Assembly: GCF_014649955.1 (NCBI RefSeq)
Contig: NZ_BMUA01000005.1
Span: 1-64,000 of the forward strand
Reading direction: 5' to 3'
DNA from: Streptomyces violascens
GTDB taxonomy: Bacteria > Actinomycetota > Actinomycetes > Streptomycetales > Streptomycetaceae
Length of the DNA stretch: 64,000 bases
This document shows, piece after piece, positions 16,106-25,434 of this stretch; positions within the stretch are counted from its first letter, which is position 1; every line of letters starts with the position of its first letter. The position numbers and the translations under genes were made by a program. The notes under the pieces were generated by a model. It did no database searches, was not told the DNA's origin, and saw only the letters and a list, made by a program, of their open reading frames with translations.

Positions 16106-17140
16106 ATGCCGATCGCGATGAGCCAGACACCCAAGCAGCCTGCCGACCGTCCCGTCCCGACCAGCGCCGATGTGGCTCGCCTGGCCGGGGTCTCGCGGGC
16201 GACCGTGAGCTACGTGCTCAACAACACCTCGGCCGTGCGGATCAGCGAACCCACCCGGGTCCGGGTCCGCGCCGCCGCCGAGGAACTGGGCTACGTCCCG
16301 CACGCCGCGGCCCGCAGTCTGCGCGCCGGCCACACCCGGATCGTGCTGCTTCCCACGGCGCACATCCCGGTCGGCCCGCTCTACAGCCGGTTCTTCAACG
16401 AGCTCCAGTGGGAGCTGCGCCGGCTGGACTACACGGTCGTCCAGTACGGCAGCCTCGGGCTCGGCGCGGACGAGGCGGCCCGCGCGTGGGCCGAGCTGCG
16501 GCCCGTCGCCGTGGTCTCGCTCGGCGAGATCGAACTCACCCCGCAGGGCGTCCGGCTCCTCAAGCGCTCAGGGGCCCGGGCGGTCATAACGCTGGGCCCG
16601 CAGCGCGTCGAGGGCGCCCACGCGCTCGTGATGGACCAGCGCGAGATCGGCGAGAGCGCGGTGGCCCACCTCCGCGAGCGGGGCCGCCGCCGCATCGGCG
16701 TGCTGATCCCCGAGGAGCCCGGCCTCGAACTCTTCTCCAAGCCGCGCCTGGCCGGAGCCCGCAAGGCCGCGCACGGCACCGACGCGGTGATCGAACCCGT
16801 CACGATGGCGTACACGGAGGAATCGGCGGCCGAACTGGCGGGCCGCTGGCGGGAGTTGGGCCTGGATGCGGTGTTCGCGTACAACGACGAGTACGCGATG
16901 CTCCTGATGCGCGCCCTCCAGGACGCTGACATCGATGTCCCCCGCGAAACCGCGGTGATCGGCGCGGACGACCTCTTGCTCGGCCGGCTGCTCCGCCCCC
17001 GCCTGAGCACGGTCCACGTGGAGATGGTGACCGGCCGCCACCTGGCCGAGCTGGTGGACCGCGTGGTGCGCGACCCGGAGGGCACCCCGGAACGCCACGA
17101 CCTGATGGGCGCCAGGGCGCTGCCGCGCGAATCCAGCTGA
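16106..17140 (+). CDS. LacI-family transcriptional regulator
   Basis: About 340 residues: an N-terminal LacI HTH (TSADVARLAGVSRATVSYVLN, hinge helix near PHAAARSLRAG) and a periplasmic-binding-protein-like sensor domain (VLIPEEPG, DAVFAYNDEYAMLLMRAL, VIGADDLLL). Two in-frame ATGs, 16106 and 16118, are possible starts; an open frame extends upstream to 15944 without support. It is divergent from the MFS transporter with a CG-centred palindrome between them, so repression of both genes is likely. Confidence 0.88.
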   Translation: MPIAMSQTPKQPADRPVPTSADVARLAGVSRATVSYVLNNTSAVRISEPTRVRVRAAAEELGYVPHAAARSLRAGHTRIVLLPTAHIPVGPLYSRFFNELQWELRRLDYTVVQYGSLGLGADEAARAWAELRPVAVVSLGEIELTPQGVRLLKRSGARAVITLGPQRVEGAHALVMDQREIGESAVAHLRERGRRRIGVLIPEEPGLELFSKPRLAGARKAAHGTDAVIEPVTMAYTEESAAELAGRWRELGLDAVFAYNDEYAMLLMRALQDADIDVPRETAVIGADDLLLGRLLRPRLSTVHVEMVTGRHLAELVDRVVRDPEGTPERHDLMGARALPRESS

Positions 17141-17182
17141 GCGGGCGCCTCGGCCTCGACGGCGCGGGTGCCCGCGGCGGAA

Positions 17183-17761
17183 CTACTTCACAGACCACTG
17201 GCCCGTCTGGTCGGCGAACCCGCTGTCCATGGTGAACTGCACGGTGGTGATCTTCGACGTCTTCGGCACCTCGAACAGGATCCAGCCGAGAGCCTTGTCG
17301 CCAGGCGGAATCTTGGCGGACGCGGGCATCAGTGGCCCGGCGGTGATCTCGCCGAACGTCGTCGCGAACCGCTGACCGTCGGTGTCGGCGGCCTGCGCCC
17401 CATTGGACGGACTGTCCTCATAGGGAGCCGAGCCGGTGTTGACCAGTTCGAACTGTGCCGCCGCCCACCGACCTCCGTCCTGCGGAGCGGAGAACTCGTT
17501 GGCGCTCACGGCCGGGTCGAGCCACCGCTTGACCGTGACGTCGAGCTGCTCGCCCTTGTTCGTGCCCTTGAGGGTGATGGTGTCGCCGACAGCGGCGGTC
17601 TTCGCGCGGCCCGCTGCGGGTTGCGCGGCCCGGGACGACCCGGGCGCCGAAGGCCTGCTGTCGTTGGGCTTGGTGGTGACTGTGTTTCCCGCAGTGCAGG
17701 CGGTGCCCGCGAGAAGGAGAAGTACGCCTGAACTGATGGCGTGGGTGATGGTGTGGCGCAT
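17183..17761 (-). CDS. Secreted lipoprotein, DUF4352/telokin-like beta domain
   Basis: 192 residues. The N-terminus has a hydrophobic stretch ending LLLLAGTACTAG, an approximate lipobox, followed by a Ser/Pro-rich linker and one beta-sandwich domain (VGDTITLKGTNKGEQLDVTVKRWLD; WAAAQFELVNTGSAPYEDSPSNG; LGWILFEVPKTSKITTVQFT). This pattern matches the DUF4352 family of cell-surface proteins of unknown role. ATG at 17761 follows GGGGG. It converges on the LacI-family gene. Confidence 0.75.
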   Translation of the reverse strand: MRHTITHAISSGVLLLLAGTACTAGNTVTTKPNDSRPSAPGSSRAAQPAAGRAKTAAVGDTITLKGTNKGEQLDVTVKRWLDPAVSANEFSAPQDGGRWAAAQFELVNTGSAPYEDSPSNGAQAADTDGQRFATTFGEITAGPLMPASAKIPPGDKALGWILFEVPKTSKITTVQFTMDSGFADQTGQWSVK

Positions 17762-17947
17762 GGTGCCCCCAGATGGTGCATGGCTGAGGGACGAAGTGTG
17801 GGCGCGTTGCCGACCAGTCGCGATCGATGTGGCTGGTTCGTGACGACGTGGCGGTATCCACGTGACGTGATCGTGTCGGGTGGGACTCGAGAGGAGTGTG
17901 GGGCGGGACGGCGTGCGGCCGGGCCCCCGGGTGATTAGCGTCGGAAC

Positions 17948-18241
17948 ATGAGCAACCAACCGCGGCCCGCGAGCCGGCACCCCCAGCGTTTCGAGATCCT
18001 GCTCGTTCCCGAGCACGTCGAGGACCGGGGCGGTGCCTCGGTGGCGGACAGTGCCGTGCGGTCCGCCGTCGTCGAGGCCACCGGCGAGTGGGGGGTGTCG
18101 GGCTATCCGCGCTATGCCGGGCACGGCATCGAGGCCGAGATCGACTCGGCCGGCCGCGCGGTCGAGGCGGTGCTCGTCGACGGGGCCGAGCTCGACATCG
18201 GTCTCGGCGTGGTGGTCAGGGAGGTCCCGGCCCGGCCGTGA
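17948..18241 (+). CDS. Small conserved-looking hypothetical protein
   Basis: 97 residues with high third-position GC, as expected for a real Streptomyces gene, and CGGAAC directly before the ATG. The sequence shows no transmembrane segment or recognisable motif; it is acidic and Val/Gly-rich (EILLVPEHVEDRGG, VLVDGAELDIGLGVVV). I do not recognise the family. It stands alone between a divergent lipoprotein gene and the thiolase gene. Confidence 0.5.
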   Translation: MSNQPRPASRHPQRFEILLVPEHVEDRGGASVADSAVRSAVVEATGEWGVSGYPRYAGHGIEAEIDSAGRAVEAVLVDGAELDIGLGVVVREVPARP

Positions 18242-18389
18242 TGCGTGATCGCGTGATGGCCGGGGCCCGTTGACAGCGGACGGCGGCGGGCAGAGACTCG
18301 GGCGCAGCCATTCATGAACATCACTTCACTGGGCGAACGGGCGGTCGTGGTGGCCCCGAACCGGTGAAGAGATCCGTGGGAGAGACCCG

Positions 18390-19574
18390 ATGAGCATCCG
18401 CGACGTGTACATCGTCGACGCCGTCCGCACCCCGATCGGCAAGTTCGGGGGTGCGCTCGCCCCGGTGCGGCCCGACGACCTCGCCGCGCACGTGGTCAGG
18501 GCGCTCGTGGACCGGACTTCGGAGCTCGACCCGGCCCGCATCGACGACGTGTACTTCGGCGACGCCAACGGCGCGGGGGAGGACAACCGCGACGTGGCCC
18601 GCATGGCCGTGCTGCTCGCCGGGCTCCCGGTCTCGGTCCCCGGTGTCACCGTCAACCGCCTCTGCGGCTCCGGCCTCGAAGCCGTGATCCAAGCGGCCCG
18701 CGCCATCGCCGTCGGCGACGCCTCGATCGCCGTCGCGGGCGGCGTCGAGTCGATGTCCCGCGCCCCCTGGGTCGTCCAGAAGCCCGAGCGTGCCTTCCCC
18801 GCCGGCCACCAGCAGATGTACTCGACCACCCTCGGCTGGCGCATGACCAACCCGAAGATGCCCGCCGAGTGGACGGTCGCCCTCGGCGAGGGCGCCGAAC
18901 TCATCGCCGACAAGCACGGCATCACCCGCGAACAGCAGGACGTCTTCGCCCTCGACAGCCACCGCAAGGCCGCCGAGGCCTGGGCCAAGGGCCTCTACGA
19001 CGGCGAGGTCGTCCCGTACGACGGGGTCGATCTGGCCCGCGACGAATGCATCCGGGAGTCCTCCACCCTGGAGGCGCTCGCCCGGCTCAAGCCCGCCTTC
19101 CGCGCGGACGGTTCGGTGACCGCGGGCAACGCATCGCCGCTCAACGACGGCGCCGCCGCCCTGCTCCTCGTCGACGAGGAGGGGCTGCGCGCCACCGGCC
19201 GCGAGCCGCTCGCCCGCATCCGCAGCTCCGCCGTCACCGGCATCGAACCCCAGCTGTTCGGGCTCGGCCCGGTCGAAGCCGTCCGCAAGGCGCTCGCCAA
19301 GGCGGGCAAGGACTTCGGCGACCTCACCACCTTCGAGCTCAACGAGGCGTTCGCCGCGCAGTCGCTCGGCTGCCTCGCCGAGTGGCCCGGACTCGACCCC
19401 GCCGTGGTCAACCCGCGCGGCGGCGCCATCGCCATCGGCCACCCCCTCGGCGCGTCCGGTGCCCGGCTCGCCGGAGCCGTCGCCCACCAGCTGGCCGCCG
19501 CCGGCTCCGGCACGGGCCTCGCGGCCCTCTGCATCGGCGTGGGCCAGGGGCTCGCTCTCGTGCTGGAACGCTGA
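18390..19574 (+). CDS. Thiolase (acetyl-CoA acyltransferase, 3-oxoadipyl-CoA thiolase-like)
   Basis: 394 residues with the complete thiolase triad: Cys92 in NRLCGSGLE, His351 in GGAIAIGHPLGASGAR and Cys381 in LCIGVGQG, plus NEAFAAQ. It should cleave or form beta-ketoacyl-CoA in the cytoplasm. Sequence features resemble PcaF/PaaJ-type thiolases of aromatic degradation, and the following gene is an aldehyde dehydrogenase of the aromatic-aldehyde type, 67 bp downstream. A wider aromatic pathway is not present in the window, so the exact substrate is open. Confidence 0.9.
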   Translation: MSIRDVYIVDAVRTPIGKFGGALAPVRPDDLAAHVVRALVDRTSELDPARIDDVYFGDANGAGEDNRDVARMAVLLAGLPVSVPGVTVNRLCGSGLEAVIQAARAIAVGDASIAVAGGVESMSRAPWVVQKPERAFPAGHQQMYSTTLGWRMTNPKMPAEWTVALGEGAELIADKHGITREQQDVFALDSHRKAAEAWAKGLYDGEVVPYDGVDLARDECIRESSTLEALARLKPAFRADGSVTAGNASPLNDGAAALLLVDEEGLRATGREPLARIRSSAVTGIEPQLFGLGPVEAVRKALAKAGKDFGDLTTFELNEAFAAQSLGCLAEWPGLDPAVVNPRGGAIAIGHPLGASGARLAGAVAHQLAAAGSGTGLAALCIGVGQGLALVLER

Positions 19575-19641
19575 CGCGCTTGGTGCGTAAGGGACTTGCT
19601 GGACACCCCCCTCGGTGCGACACGCTGACTGGAGAGGCTTC

Positions 19642-21078
19642 ATGACCCTGCTCGACCCCAAGACGTGGCAGCCCAGAACGCTCGCCGGGGGTGAGTACGA
19701 GGTGGTCGAGCCCGCCACGGGGGAGTCGCTCGGGGCCGTCACCCTCGCCGCCGGGGAGGACGTCGATGCGGCCGCCGAAACCGCCGTCGCGGCGCAGGTC
19801 GCCTGGGCGCGCGCCCCGCATTTCGCACGTGCGGCAGTCCTGCGCCGGGCGGGCGATCTGTTCGCCCGTCATGCCGACGAGCTGCGGGAATGGCTGGTCC
19901 GCGAGTCCGGATCGGTGTCCGGCAAGGCGGACTTCGAGCTGCACGTCGCCGCGCAGGAGTGCTACGAAGCCGCCGCCCTCGCTTCCCGGCCGCTCGGCGA
20001 GGTGCTGCCGAGCGAGCAGCCCCGGCTCTCCTACACCCGCCGGGTCCCGGTCGGTGTGACCGGCGTGATCGCCCCGTTCAACGCCCCGCTCATCCTCTCC
20101 ATCCGCTCGGTGGCCCCCGCCCTCGCGCTCGGCAACGCCGTGCTGCTCAAGCCCGACCCGCGCACCACCGTGTGCGGCGGGCTCGCGCTCGGGGCCGTGT
20201 TCGCCGAGGCCGGGCTGCCCGAGGGACTGCTGCACATCCTGCCCGGCGACGCCGAGACCGGGCAGGCGCTGGTCGCCGACCCGCGCATCCCCGTCATCTC
20301 CTTCACCGGATCGACCGCCGCCGGACGCCGGGTCGGCGAGGCGGCCGGCCGCCAACTCAAGCGCGCCCACCTGGAGCTGGGCGGAAACTCCGCACTCGTC
20401 GTGCTGGCCGACGCCGACATCGGGGGCGCGATCGCGCAGGCCACTTGGGGGTCCTTCTTCCACCAGGGCCAGATCTGCATGACCACCGGCCGCCACCTCG
20501 TGCACGACTCCTTGTACGAGGAGTACGTCGAGCGGCTCGCCGCCAAGGCCGACGCGCTGGCCGTCGGCGATCCGTACCGCGAGCAGGTCCACCTCGGCCC
20601 CGTCATCGACCGGTCCCAACTCACCAAGATCCACGGCCTGGTGGAGTCCAGCACCGCTCGTGGTGCGCGGCTCGCGGCGGGTGGCACCCACCGGGACCTC
20701 TTCTACCGCCCCACCGTGCTCGCCGACGTCGACGACCACACCCCCGCCTATGCCGAGGAGGTCTTCGGACCGGTCGCCCCGGTCCGCTCCTTCGCCACCC
20801 TGGACGAGGCCGCGGCCCTGGCGGCGGCCGGCCCGTACGGTCTCTCGCTCGGCATCGTCACGCGGGACACGGCGCTCGGCCTTGAGCTCGCCGATCGCAT
20901 CCCGACCGGGATCGCCCACGTCAATGACCAGACGGTCAACGATGAGGCGGTCGCGCCCTTCGGGGGGATTGCGGCGTCCGGGACGGGGGCGCGGTTCGGG
21001 GGTTCGGCGAACCTGGACGCGTTTACGCAGTTGCGGTGGACCACGGTGCGGCGTGAGCCCGCGGGCCATCCGTTCTGA
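19642..21078 (+). CDS. NAD(P)-dependent aldehyde dehydrogenase (benzaldehyde/vanillin dehydrogenase-like)
   Basis: 478 residues with all ALDH hallmarks: GVTGVIAPFNAPLILS, SFTGSTAAGRRV for cofactor binding, general base Glu245 in ELGGNSA and the catalytic Cys279 in FFHQGQICMTTGR. The GQICM form of the active site is typical of aromatic-aldehyde dehydrogenases. ATG at 19642 has GGAGAGG five bases upstream, which rules out the ATG/GTG-like starts upstream. It probably forms an operon with the thiolase. Confidence 0.88.
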   Translation: MTLLDPKTWQPRTLAGGEYEVVEPATGESLGAVTLAAGEDVDAAAETAVAAQVAWARAPHFARAAVLRRAGDLFARHADELREWLVRESGSVSGKADFELHVAAQECYEAAALASRPLGEVLPSEQPRLSYTRRVPVGVTGVIAPFNAPLILSIRSVAPALALGNAVLLKPDPRTTVCGGLALGAVFAEAGLPEGLLHILPGDAETGQALVADPRIPVISFTGSTAAGRRVGEAAGRQLKRAHLELGGNSALVVLADADIGGAIAQATWGSFFHQGQICMTTGRHLVHDSLYEEYVERLAAKADALAVGDPYREQVHLGPVIDRSQLTKIHGLVESSTARGARLAAGGTHRDLFYRPTVLADVDDHTPAYAEEVFGPVAPVRSFATLDEAAALAAAGPYGLSLGIVTRDTALGLELADRIPTGIAHVNDQTVNDEAVAPFGGIAASGTGARFGGSANLDAFTQLRWTTVRREPAGHPF

Positions 21079-21267
21079 GCACCCTGCGGTGCGGCTTGTT
21101 CGGCTGCTGGTCGCGCGGTTCCCCCGCCCCTTTGGGGGACGGGTGCCGCCCAGGGCTTCCAGGCCGCTTACCCGGCGTTCGCCGGATCGCGACCGGATCG
21201 AAGCCGGCTGTTCGGATACTGCGACCCCGACTGCGAGCACCGGACAGCGGTTCGGCATTCTTGGGCG

Positions 21268-22191
21268 GTGCACTCGGTTCTCTCCGGCTTTTTGCCCATC
21301 TGGACCATCACCGCGTTCGGCTGGGCCGCCGGGCGGTTCAATCTGCTCGGTGACCAGGCCCAGCAGGTCCTCGGCCGCTTCGCGTTCACCTTCGCCATGC
21401 CGTCGCTGCTGTTCCTCACGATGGCCAAGTCGAGGCCCGGCGAGCTGGCGCAGCCCGGTGTCGTGGTGTTCGCCCTCAGCCTGCTCGCCGTGTTCGCGGC
21501 GGGGCTGATCGTGAGCAGGCGGCTCTTCCGGCGCAAGAAGGCCGAGCAGGCGATCGGCGCCATGGCCGCGTCCTATGTGAACTCGGCGAACCTCGGCATC
21601 CCGGTCGCCGTGCACGTCCTGCACGACACGTCGTTCATCGTGGCGGCGGCCCTGTTCCAGATGCTGTTCATCACGCCGCTGATCCTGGTGCTCATAGAGC
21701 TCGACGTACGCCGGGACGCGGGCACGCGCCGGCTGCGCATCCTCCAACTGCCCATACGCAACCCGGTGGTTGGGGCGTCGGCCGCGGGGGTGGCCGTCGC
21801 CGCGATCGGGCTGCGCCTGCCCGACGAGGTCACCTCACCGCTCACCATCCTCGGCGGCGGTGCCGTCCCGGCCGCCCTGTTCGCGCTCGGCATGTCGCTC
21901 ACCGCACGAGCCGCGGCCGACCCGGGGGAGCGGGCCGAGCGCGGCCTGCTCGTCGCCCTCAAGGTCGCTGTACAACCGCTGCTCGCCTACGCGTTGGGGA
22001 GGTGGGCCTTCGGGCTCGGCGGGCACGAGCTGTTCGCGGTGGTGCTCTGCGCCGGACTGCCCACGGCGCAGAACGCCTTCATCTTCGCCTCCGAGTACCG
22101 GTTGGACACCGCGCTGCCCCGGGACACCGTGCTGCTCTCGACGCTCCTGTCGATGGCGTCCCTCTCCCTGATCGCGGTTCTCCTCGGCTGA
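21268..22191 (+). CDS. AEC-family (auxin efflux carrier-like) transporter
   Basis: 307 residues with ten predicted hydrophobic helices. Features of the AEC family include FLPIWTITAFGWAAGRFNLL at the start, YVNSANLGIPVAVHVL in helix 4, VPAALFALGMSL and LCAGLPTAQNAFIFASEY near the end. Bacterial members export or exchange organic acids such as malate. GTG start. It stops 4 bp before the stop of the converging GH114 gene. Confidence 0.82.
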   Translation: MHSVLSGFLPIWTITAFGWAAGRFNLLGDQAQQVLGRFAFTFAMPSLLFLTMAKSRPGELAQPGVVVFALSLLAVFAAGLIVSRRLFRRKKAEQAIGAMAASYVNSANLGIPVAVHVLHDTSFIVAAALFQMLFITPLILVLIELDVRRDAGTRRLRILQLPIRNPVVGASAAGVAVAAIGLRLPDEVTSPLTILGGGAVPAALFALGMSLTARAAADPGERAERGLLVALKVAVQPLLAYALGRWAFGLGGHELFAVVLCAGLPTAQNAFIFASEYRLDTALPRDTVLLSTLLSMASLSLIAVLLG

Positions 22192-22195
22192 CCGC

Positions 22196-23119
22196 TCAGC
22201 AGGGCTGGCGCCAGACGTCCAGCTTGAGGTTCTTGCGCATCGAGGAGAGCCCGAGCTTGTCGGACTCGGCACAGAAGTCCTTGGTGGGCAGCTCGTACTC
22301 GACGTGGAAGACCGCCTTGTCCGCCTTCACGAACGGCGTGAGCAGGGCGCACTCGTCGTACTGCGCACACTGCTCGTTGACCGCGAAGTCGAAGGCGGGC
22401 ACCAGCTCCGGGATCTGCTGGAGATCGTTCTTGAGCCCCACCGCCAGGCCCCGCGCGTGCGCGATCCCGGAGAGCATGCGGTTGTACGCCAGCTGGTCGG
22501 CGGCCTTGAGCGGAAAGCCCGTCTTGTTGAGGTAGCCGTCCATGAGATCCGGCTCGACCGCGTCGAAGCCCTTCTCCTTGCACATGTCGAAGCGGCGCTC
22601 CATCAGCGGCCGCAGCACGTCGATCTGCCGGATGTCGAGCCAGCGCTCGCCCTCCCAGCCGTTGTTCTCGCCCTGTACCGCGGCAGGGAAGTCCCCCTTG
22701 TCGGGCCGGAAGTTCTCCCAGGCGCCCGCGTTGATGTAGCAGATCGCCTTGCGGCCCCGGCTGTGCAGCTTGGCGACGTCGGCCGCGGTGTTCTCGAAGC
22801 CGTCGATGTCGTACACCGGGACGTCGGGGCCGTCCTGCACCCGGCCGTTGAGCTGCCACTGCCAGGCGGTACCGGGCTTGGGCTGCCATGGCTTCGCCGG
22901 CGCCGAACCGCTGGAGGAGGGCGACGGAGAGGCGGGCCCGCTGGGCTTGGGCGTCGTGGAGGGCGCGTGGGAAGGGGAGGGCGTGGCCGTCGGACGCGGG
23001 GTGTCCGGGCCGTCGGCGTCGTCGTCCGAGGGGTCGGACGAACAGGCGGTGGCGAGCAGCAGAAGGGTGACGGCGGTGCAGAGCAGCGCCATCGGATTGC
23101 GGGCCAGGGTGCGGTTCAT
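22196..23119 (-). CDS. GH114-like endo-alpha-1,4-polygalactosaminidase, predicted lipoprotein
   Basis: 307 residues. An export signal ends in LLLLATACSS (lipobox-like), followed by a ~65-residue Ser/Thr/Pro linker and a GH114 TIM-barrel: VPVYDIDGFEN, KAICYINAGAWENFRPDKG, FDAVEPDLMDGYLNKTGF and AVGLKNDLQQ. The Asp/Glu residues in the DID, EPDLMD and KND segments match the expected active-site ring. Fungal Ega3 and bacterial GH114 enzymes cleave alpha-1,4-linked galactosamine polymers. ATG at 23119 overlaps the upstream stop by four bases (ATGA). Last gene of the exopolysaccharide operon, probably for trimming or releasing the polymer at the cell surface. Confidence 0.85.
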   Translation of the reverse strand: MNRTLARNPMALLCTAVTLLLLATACSSDPSDDDADGPDTPRPTATPSPSHAPSTTPKPSGPASPSPSSSGSAPAKPWQPKPGTAWQWQLNGRVQDGPDVPVYDIDGFENTAADVAKLHSRGRKAICYINAGAWENFRPDKGDFPAAVQGENNGWEGERWLDIRQIDVLRPLMERRFDMCKEKGFDAVEPDLMDGYLNKTGFPLKAADQLAYNRMLSGIAHARGLAVGLKNDLQQIPELVPAFDFAVNEQCAQYDECALLTPFVKADKAVFHVEYELPTKDFCAESDKLGLSSMRKNLKLDVWRQPC

Positions 23120-23775
23120 GGTGTCTTTCCGGGAAGCACGGGCGGCAGCGCCGCCCACGGATTGGGTAGCTCGCGCTCGACCACGCAGCACACGCCCGCC
23201 CCGCGGTCCCCGGCCGTCCGCAGGGCGAGCGGGAGGAGCGCCCCGGGCACGCCGTACACCAGGTGGCACAGGCGATCCGGCGGCTGGCGGTCGGCCCAGC
23301 CGGGGCGGGTGAAGGCGGACACATAGGTGTCCCAGTGTCCTTCGAAGGTGACCAGGAGATCGGCGATCCGCAGATAGCCGGGCGCGGGATGCACGCCCGG
23401 GTTGAGCACCACGGTGGCCGCGCCCGCCCGCCGGGCGGCCCGGGCGGCCTGCCGCACGAACGGCAGGCCCGTCCGGTCGGCGGGCGCGCGGTCCAGGAAG
23501 CAGCCGTCGGCCCCGTACCACTCGCGGTGCCGCTCGACGTCCCGCACTACGTCGGCCGGCGGCCGGGCGCCGTAGTCCAGGTCGACGTAGCCGAGCACTC
23601 GGACGCCGGCCGAGCGCAACGCCTCGACCGGCCCGAAGAACGCCGGGTCAGGGGCGGTGCCCGGCCCGTCCGCCGCGTTGAGCACCACCCCGTAGAGGCC
23701 GTCCGCCGCCTCGGCGAGCAGCTGCCAGGCGGCCGGGTCCTCGGCGGGGTGCACATAGAGCGGAACGAGCAGCAT
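23116..23775 (-). CDS. Spherulin-4 family (GH135/Sph3-like) glycoside hydrolase
   Basis: 219 residues with the spherulin-4 pattern: MLLVPLYVHPAEDPAAW, VVLNAADGPG, RVLGYVDLDYGARP, EWYGADGCFLDRAP and LLVTFEGHWDTY. The acidic residues in the DLDYG, FLDRA and TFEGHW segments correspond to the catalytic region of Sph3, the GH135 enzyme needed for galactosaminogalactan synthesis in Aspergillus. Unlike fungal Sph3, no signal peptide or membrane anchor is visible, so it may act inside the cell or be exported in an unknown way. The start overlaps the previous stop (TGATG), and its stop overlaps the GH114 start. Confidence 0.82.
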   Translation of the reverse strand: MLLVPLYVHPAEDPAAWQLLAEAADGLYGVVLNAADGPGTAPDPAFFGPVEALRSAGVRVLGYVDLDYGARPPADVVRDVERHREWYGADGCFLDRAPADRTGLPFVRQAARAARRAGAATVVLNPGVHPAPGYLRIADLLVTFEGHWDTYVSAFTRPGWADRQPPDRLCHLVYGVPGALLPLALRTAGDRGAGVCCVVERELPNPWAALPPVLPGKTP

Positions 23776-24683
23776 CAGTGCACCGGTTCCCGGTCCGGCT
23801 CGGCGCGCACGGCCGCCCACAGCGCGGACACCGAATCGGCGAGGGCGTATTGGGGCGACCAGCCGAGGGTGGTCCGGGCCGCACTCGGGTCGGAGCACTG
23901 CCAGGGCACGTCCGCCGAGCGCGCCGAGCCCTCGGCGTTCTCCTCGATGTGGCCCTTGAACCCCGCGGCGCGGGCCAGTTCGTACACCAACTCCCTTACC
24001 GGGACGGCCTGTCCGCGCCCGATGTTGAGGACCGGGGGCAGCGGTCCGCCGTCGATGGCCGCCAGAACCGCCGCGTGGGCGACGTCCCGCGCGTCCACGA
24101 AGTCGCGGTGCGCGGAGAGGTCGCCGAGCCGCACCACGGAGCGGGGTCCGAGGTCGCGCAGCTGCCGGGCGAGGCGGCCCGGCAGTCCGGCGGCGGGCGC
24201 GCCGGGACCGACCGGGTTGGTGATCCGCAGGACCACGGCGTCGAGCCCGGAGGAGGTGACGGCCAGGGTGCCCGCCAGCTTGGTGGCTCCGTACAGGGTG
24301 GTCGGGCGGGCCGCGGACTGCTCGGTGACGCGCTCGCCGATCCCGCTCGGCCCGTACTCGGCGGCCGAGCCGAAGTGGACGAGCCGGGCGGTCGGGGCGG
24401 CCTCGCGCAGCGCCGCGCACAGCACGGCCGGGCCCCGCACGTTGACTTCGGCCAGCGCCATTGACTGCGGGCCCACCGCCCCCGCGCAGTTGATGACGGC
24501 GTCGGGGGCGTACGAGAAGAGCCGCTCGGCGAGTTCGCCGGGGCCGACGGTGGCGAGGTCCACGGCGAGGTCGGCCGTCGGGCCCCGGCCCGCGCCGAAG
24601 AACCGCACGCCGGGCAGGGCGCGCAGTTCCCGGGCGACATGGCCGCCCAGGTAGCCGCTGCGGCCCAGTACGAGAATGCGCAT
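23775..24683 (-). CDS. NAD-dependent SDR epimerase/reductase for an NDP-sugar
   Basis: 302 residues of the extended SDR type with LVLGRSGYLGGHVAREL (Rossmann, GxxGxxG), INCAGAVGPQS, SSAAEYG-like Ser region and YGATKLAG (YxxxK) as the catalytic pair, then RITNPVGPG and HRDFVDARDVA. The short N-terminus and RILVLGRSGYLGG style resemble dTDP-4-dehydrorhamnose reductase/NDP-sugar epimerases. In context it probably completes the sugar made by the LegB-like dehydratase. The gene starts 7 bp after the nucleotidyltransferase stop. Confidence 0.82.
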   Translation of the reverse strand: MRILVLGRSGYLGGHVARELRALPGVRFFGAGRGPTADLAVDLATVGPGELAERLFSYAPDAVINCAGAVGPQSMALAEVNVRGPAVLCAALREAAPTARLVHFGSAAEYGPSGIGERVTEQSAARPTTLYGATKLAGTLAVTSSGLDAVVLRITNPVGPGAPAAGLPGRLARQLRDLGPRSVVRLGDLSAHRDFVDARDVAHAAVLAAIDGGPLPPVLNIGRGQAVPVRELVYELARAAGFKGHIEENAEGSARSADVPWQCSDPSAARTTLGWSPQYALADSVSALWAAVRAEPDREPVH

Positions 24684-24690
24684 GGCCGGG

Positions 24691-25404
24691 TCAGGCCCCC
24701 TTGAGCAGGAGGGAACGGTGGCTGGTGAACTCGGCGTTCGCCCGGTCGTAGTCGTCGGGGCGCCCGATGTCGAGCCAGTAGCCGTCGAACGCGTAGGCGT
24801 GCGGCGGGGTTTCGGCCTTCAGGAGGTCGAGCACCAGCTCGTCGAAGCCCAGCGGCAGGCCGGCGGTGTAGCCGGCCAGCGTGCTGAGGGACAGGCCGTA
24901 CACACCCATGGAGACCCGGTAGTCCATGCTGGGCTTCTCGGTGAAGCCCACCACCTTGGTGTCGTCGGTGGTCAGCACCCCGAAGTCGATGTGCACCTTG
25001 CGGGCGTACGTGGCGATCGTGAGCGGGGCTCCGCTGGTGCGGTGCTGGGTGAGCACGTCCGCGTAGTCGAGGTCGGTCAGGATGTCCCCGTTCATGACGA
25101 GGAAGGACTCCGGCAGCCGGTCCCGCATGGTGAGCAGCGGGCCTATGGTGCCGAGCGGGCTCTCCTCGGTGCTGTAGTCGATGTTCAGACCCCAGCGTTC
25201 TCCGTCGCCCACATAGGCCCGGATGATCTGGCCCAGGTGGCCGATCGCGATGGTGCATCCGGTGAACCCGGCGGCCGCGAGCTGGCGGAGCACGATCTCC
25301 AGGATCGCGTGCTGGTCGCCGATCGGGACCAGCGGCTTGGGCAGCGCCGTGGTGTACGGCCGCAGCCGGACGCCCTTGCCTCCGGCGAGTATCACTGCGT
25401 GCAT
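24691..25404 (-). CDS. Sugar-1-phosphate nucleotidyltransferase
   Basis: 237 residues with the nucleotidyltransferase fingerprint MHAVILAGGKGVRLRPYT, the following PKPLVPIGD, FLVMNGDILTDLDY as the metal/nucleotide Asp and FTEKPSMDYRVSMG. It should couple a sugar-1-phosphate to an NTP to give an NDP-sugar in the cytoplasm. Length and motif order fit the compact bacterial family used for cell-surface glycans. ATG with GGGAGG upstream. The base and sugar specificity cannot be read from sequence. Confidence 0.88.
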   Translation of the reverse strand: MHAVILAGGKGVRLRPYTTALPKPLVPIGDQHAILEIVLRQLAAAGFTGCTIAIGHLGQIIRAYVGDGERWGLNIDYSTEESPLGTIGPLLTMRDRLPESFLVMNGDILTDLDYADVLTQHRTSGAPLTIATYARKVHIDFGVLTTDDTKVVGFTEKPSMDYRVSMGVYGLSLSTLAGYTAGLPLGFDELVLDLLKAETPPHAYAFDGYWLDIGRPDDYDRANAEFTSHRSLLLKGA

Positions 25405-25434
25405 GGGAGCCTCCCTGAGAATGGGACTGGCGGG

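Noticed and set aside
13768..16134. 788-residue minus-strand frame reading through the MFS gene into the hydrolase
   Set aside because: Only the last 231 residues form a hydrolase; the rest is a shadow of the MFS gene with no recognisable domain.
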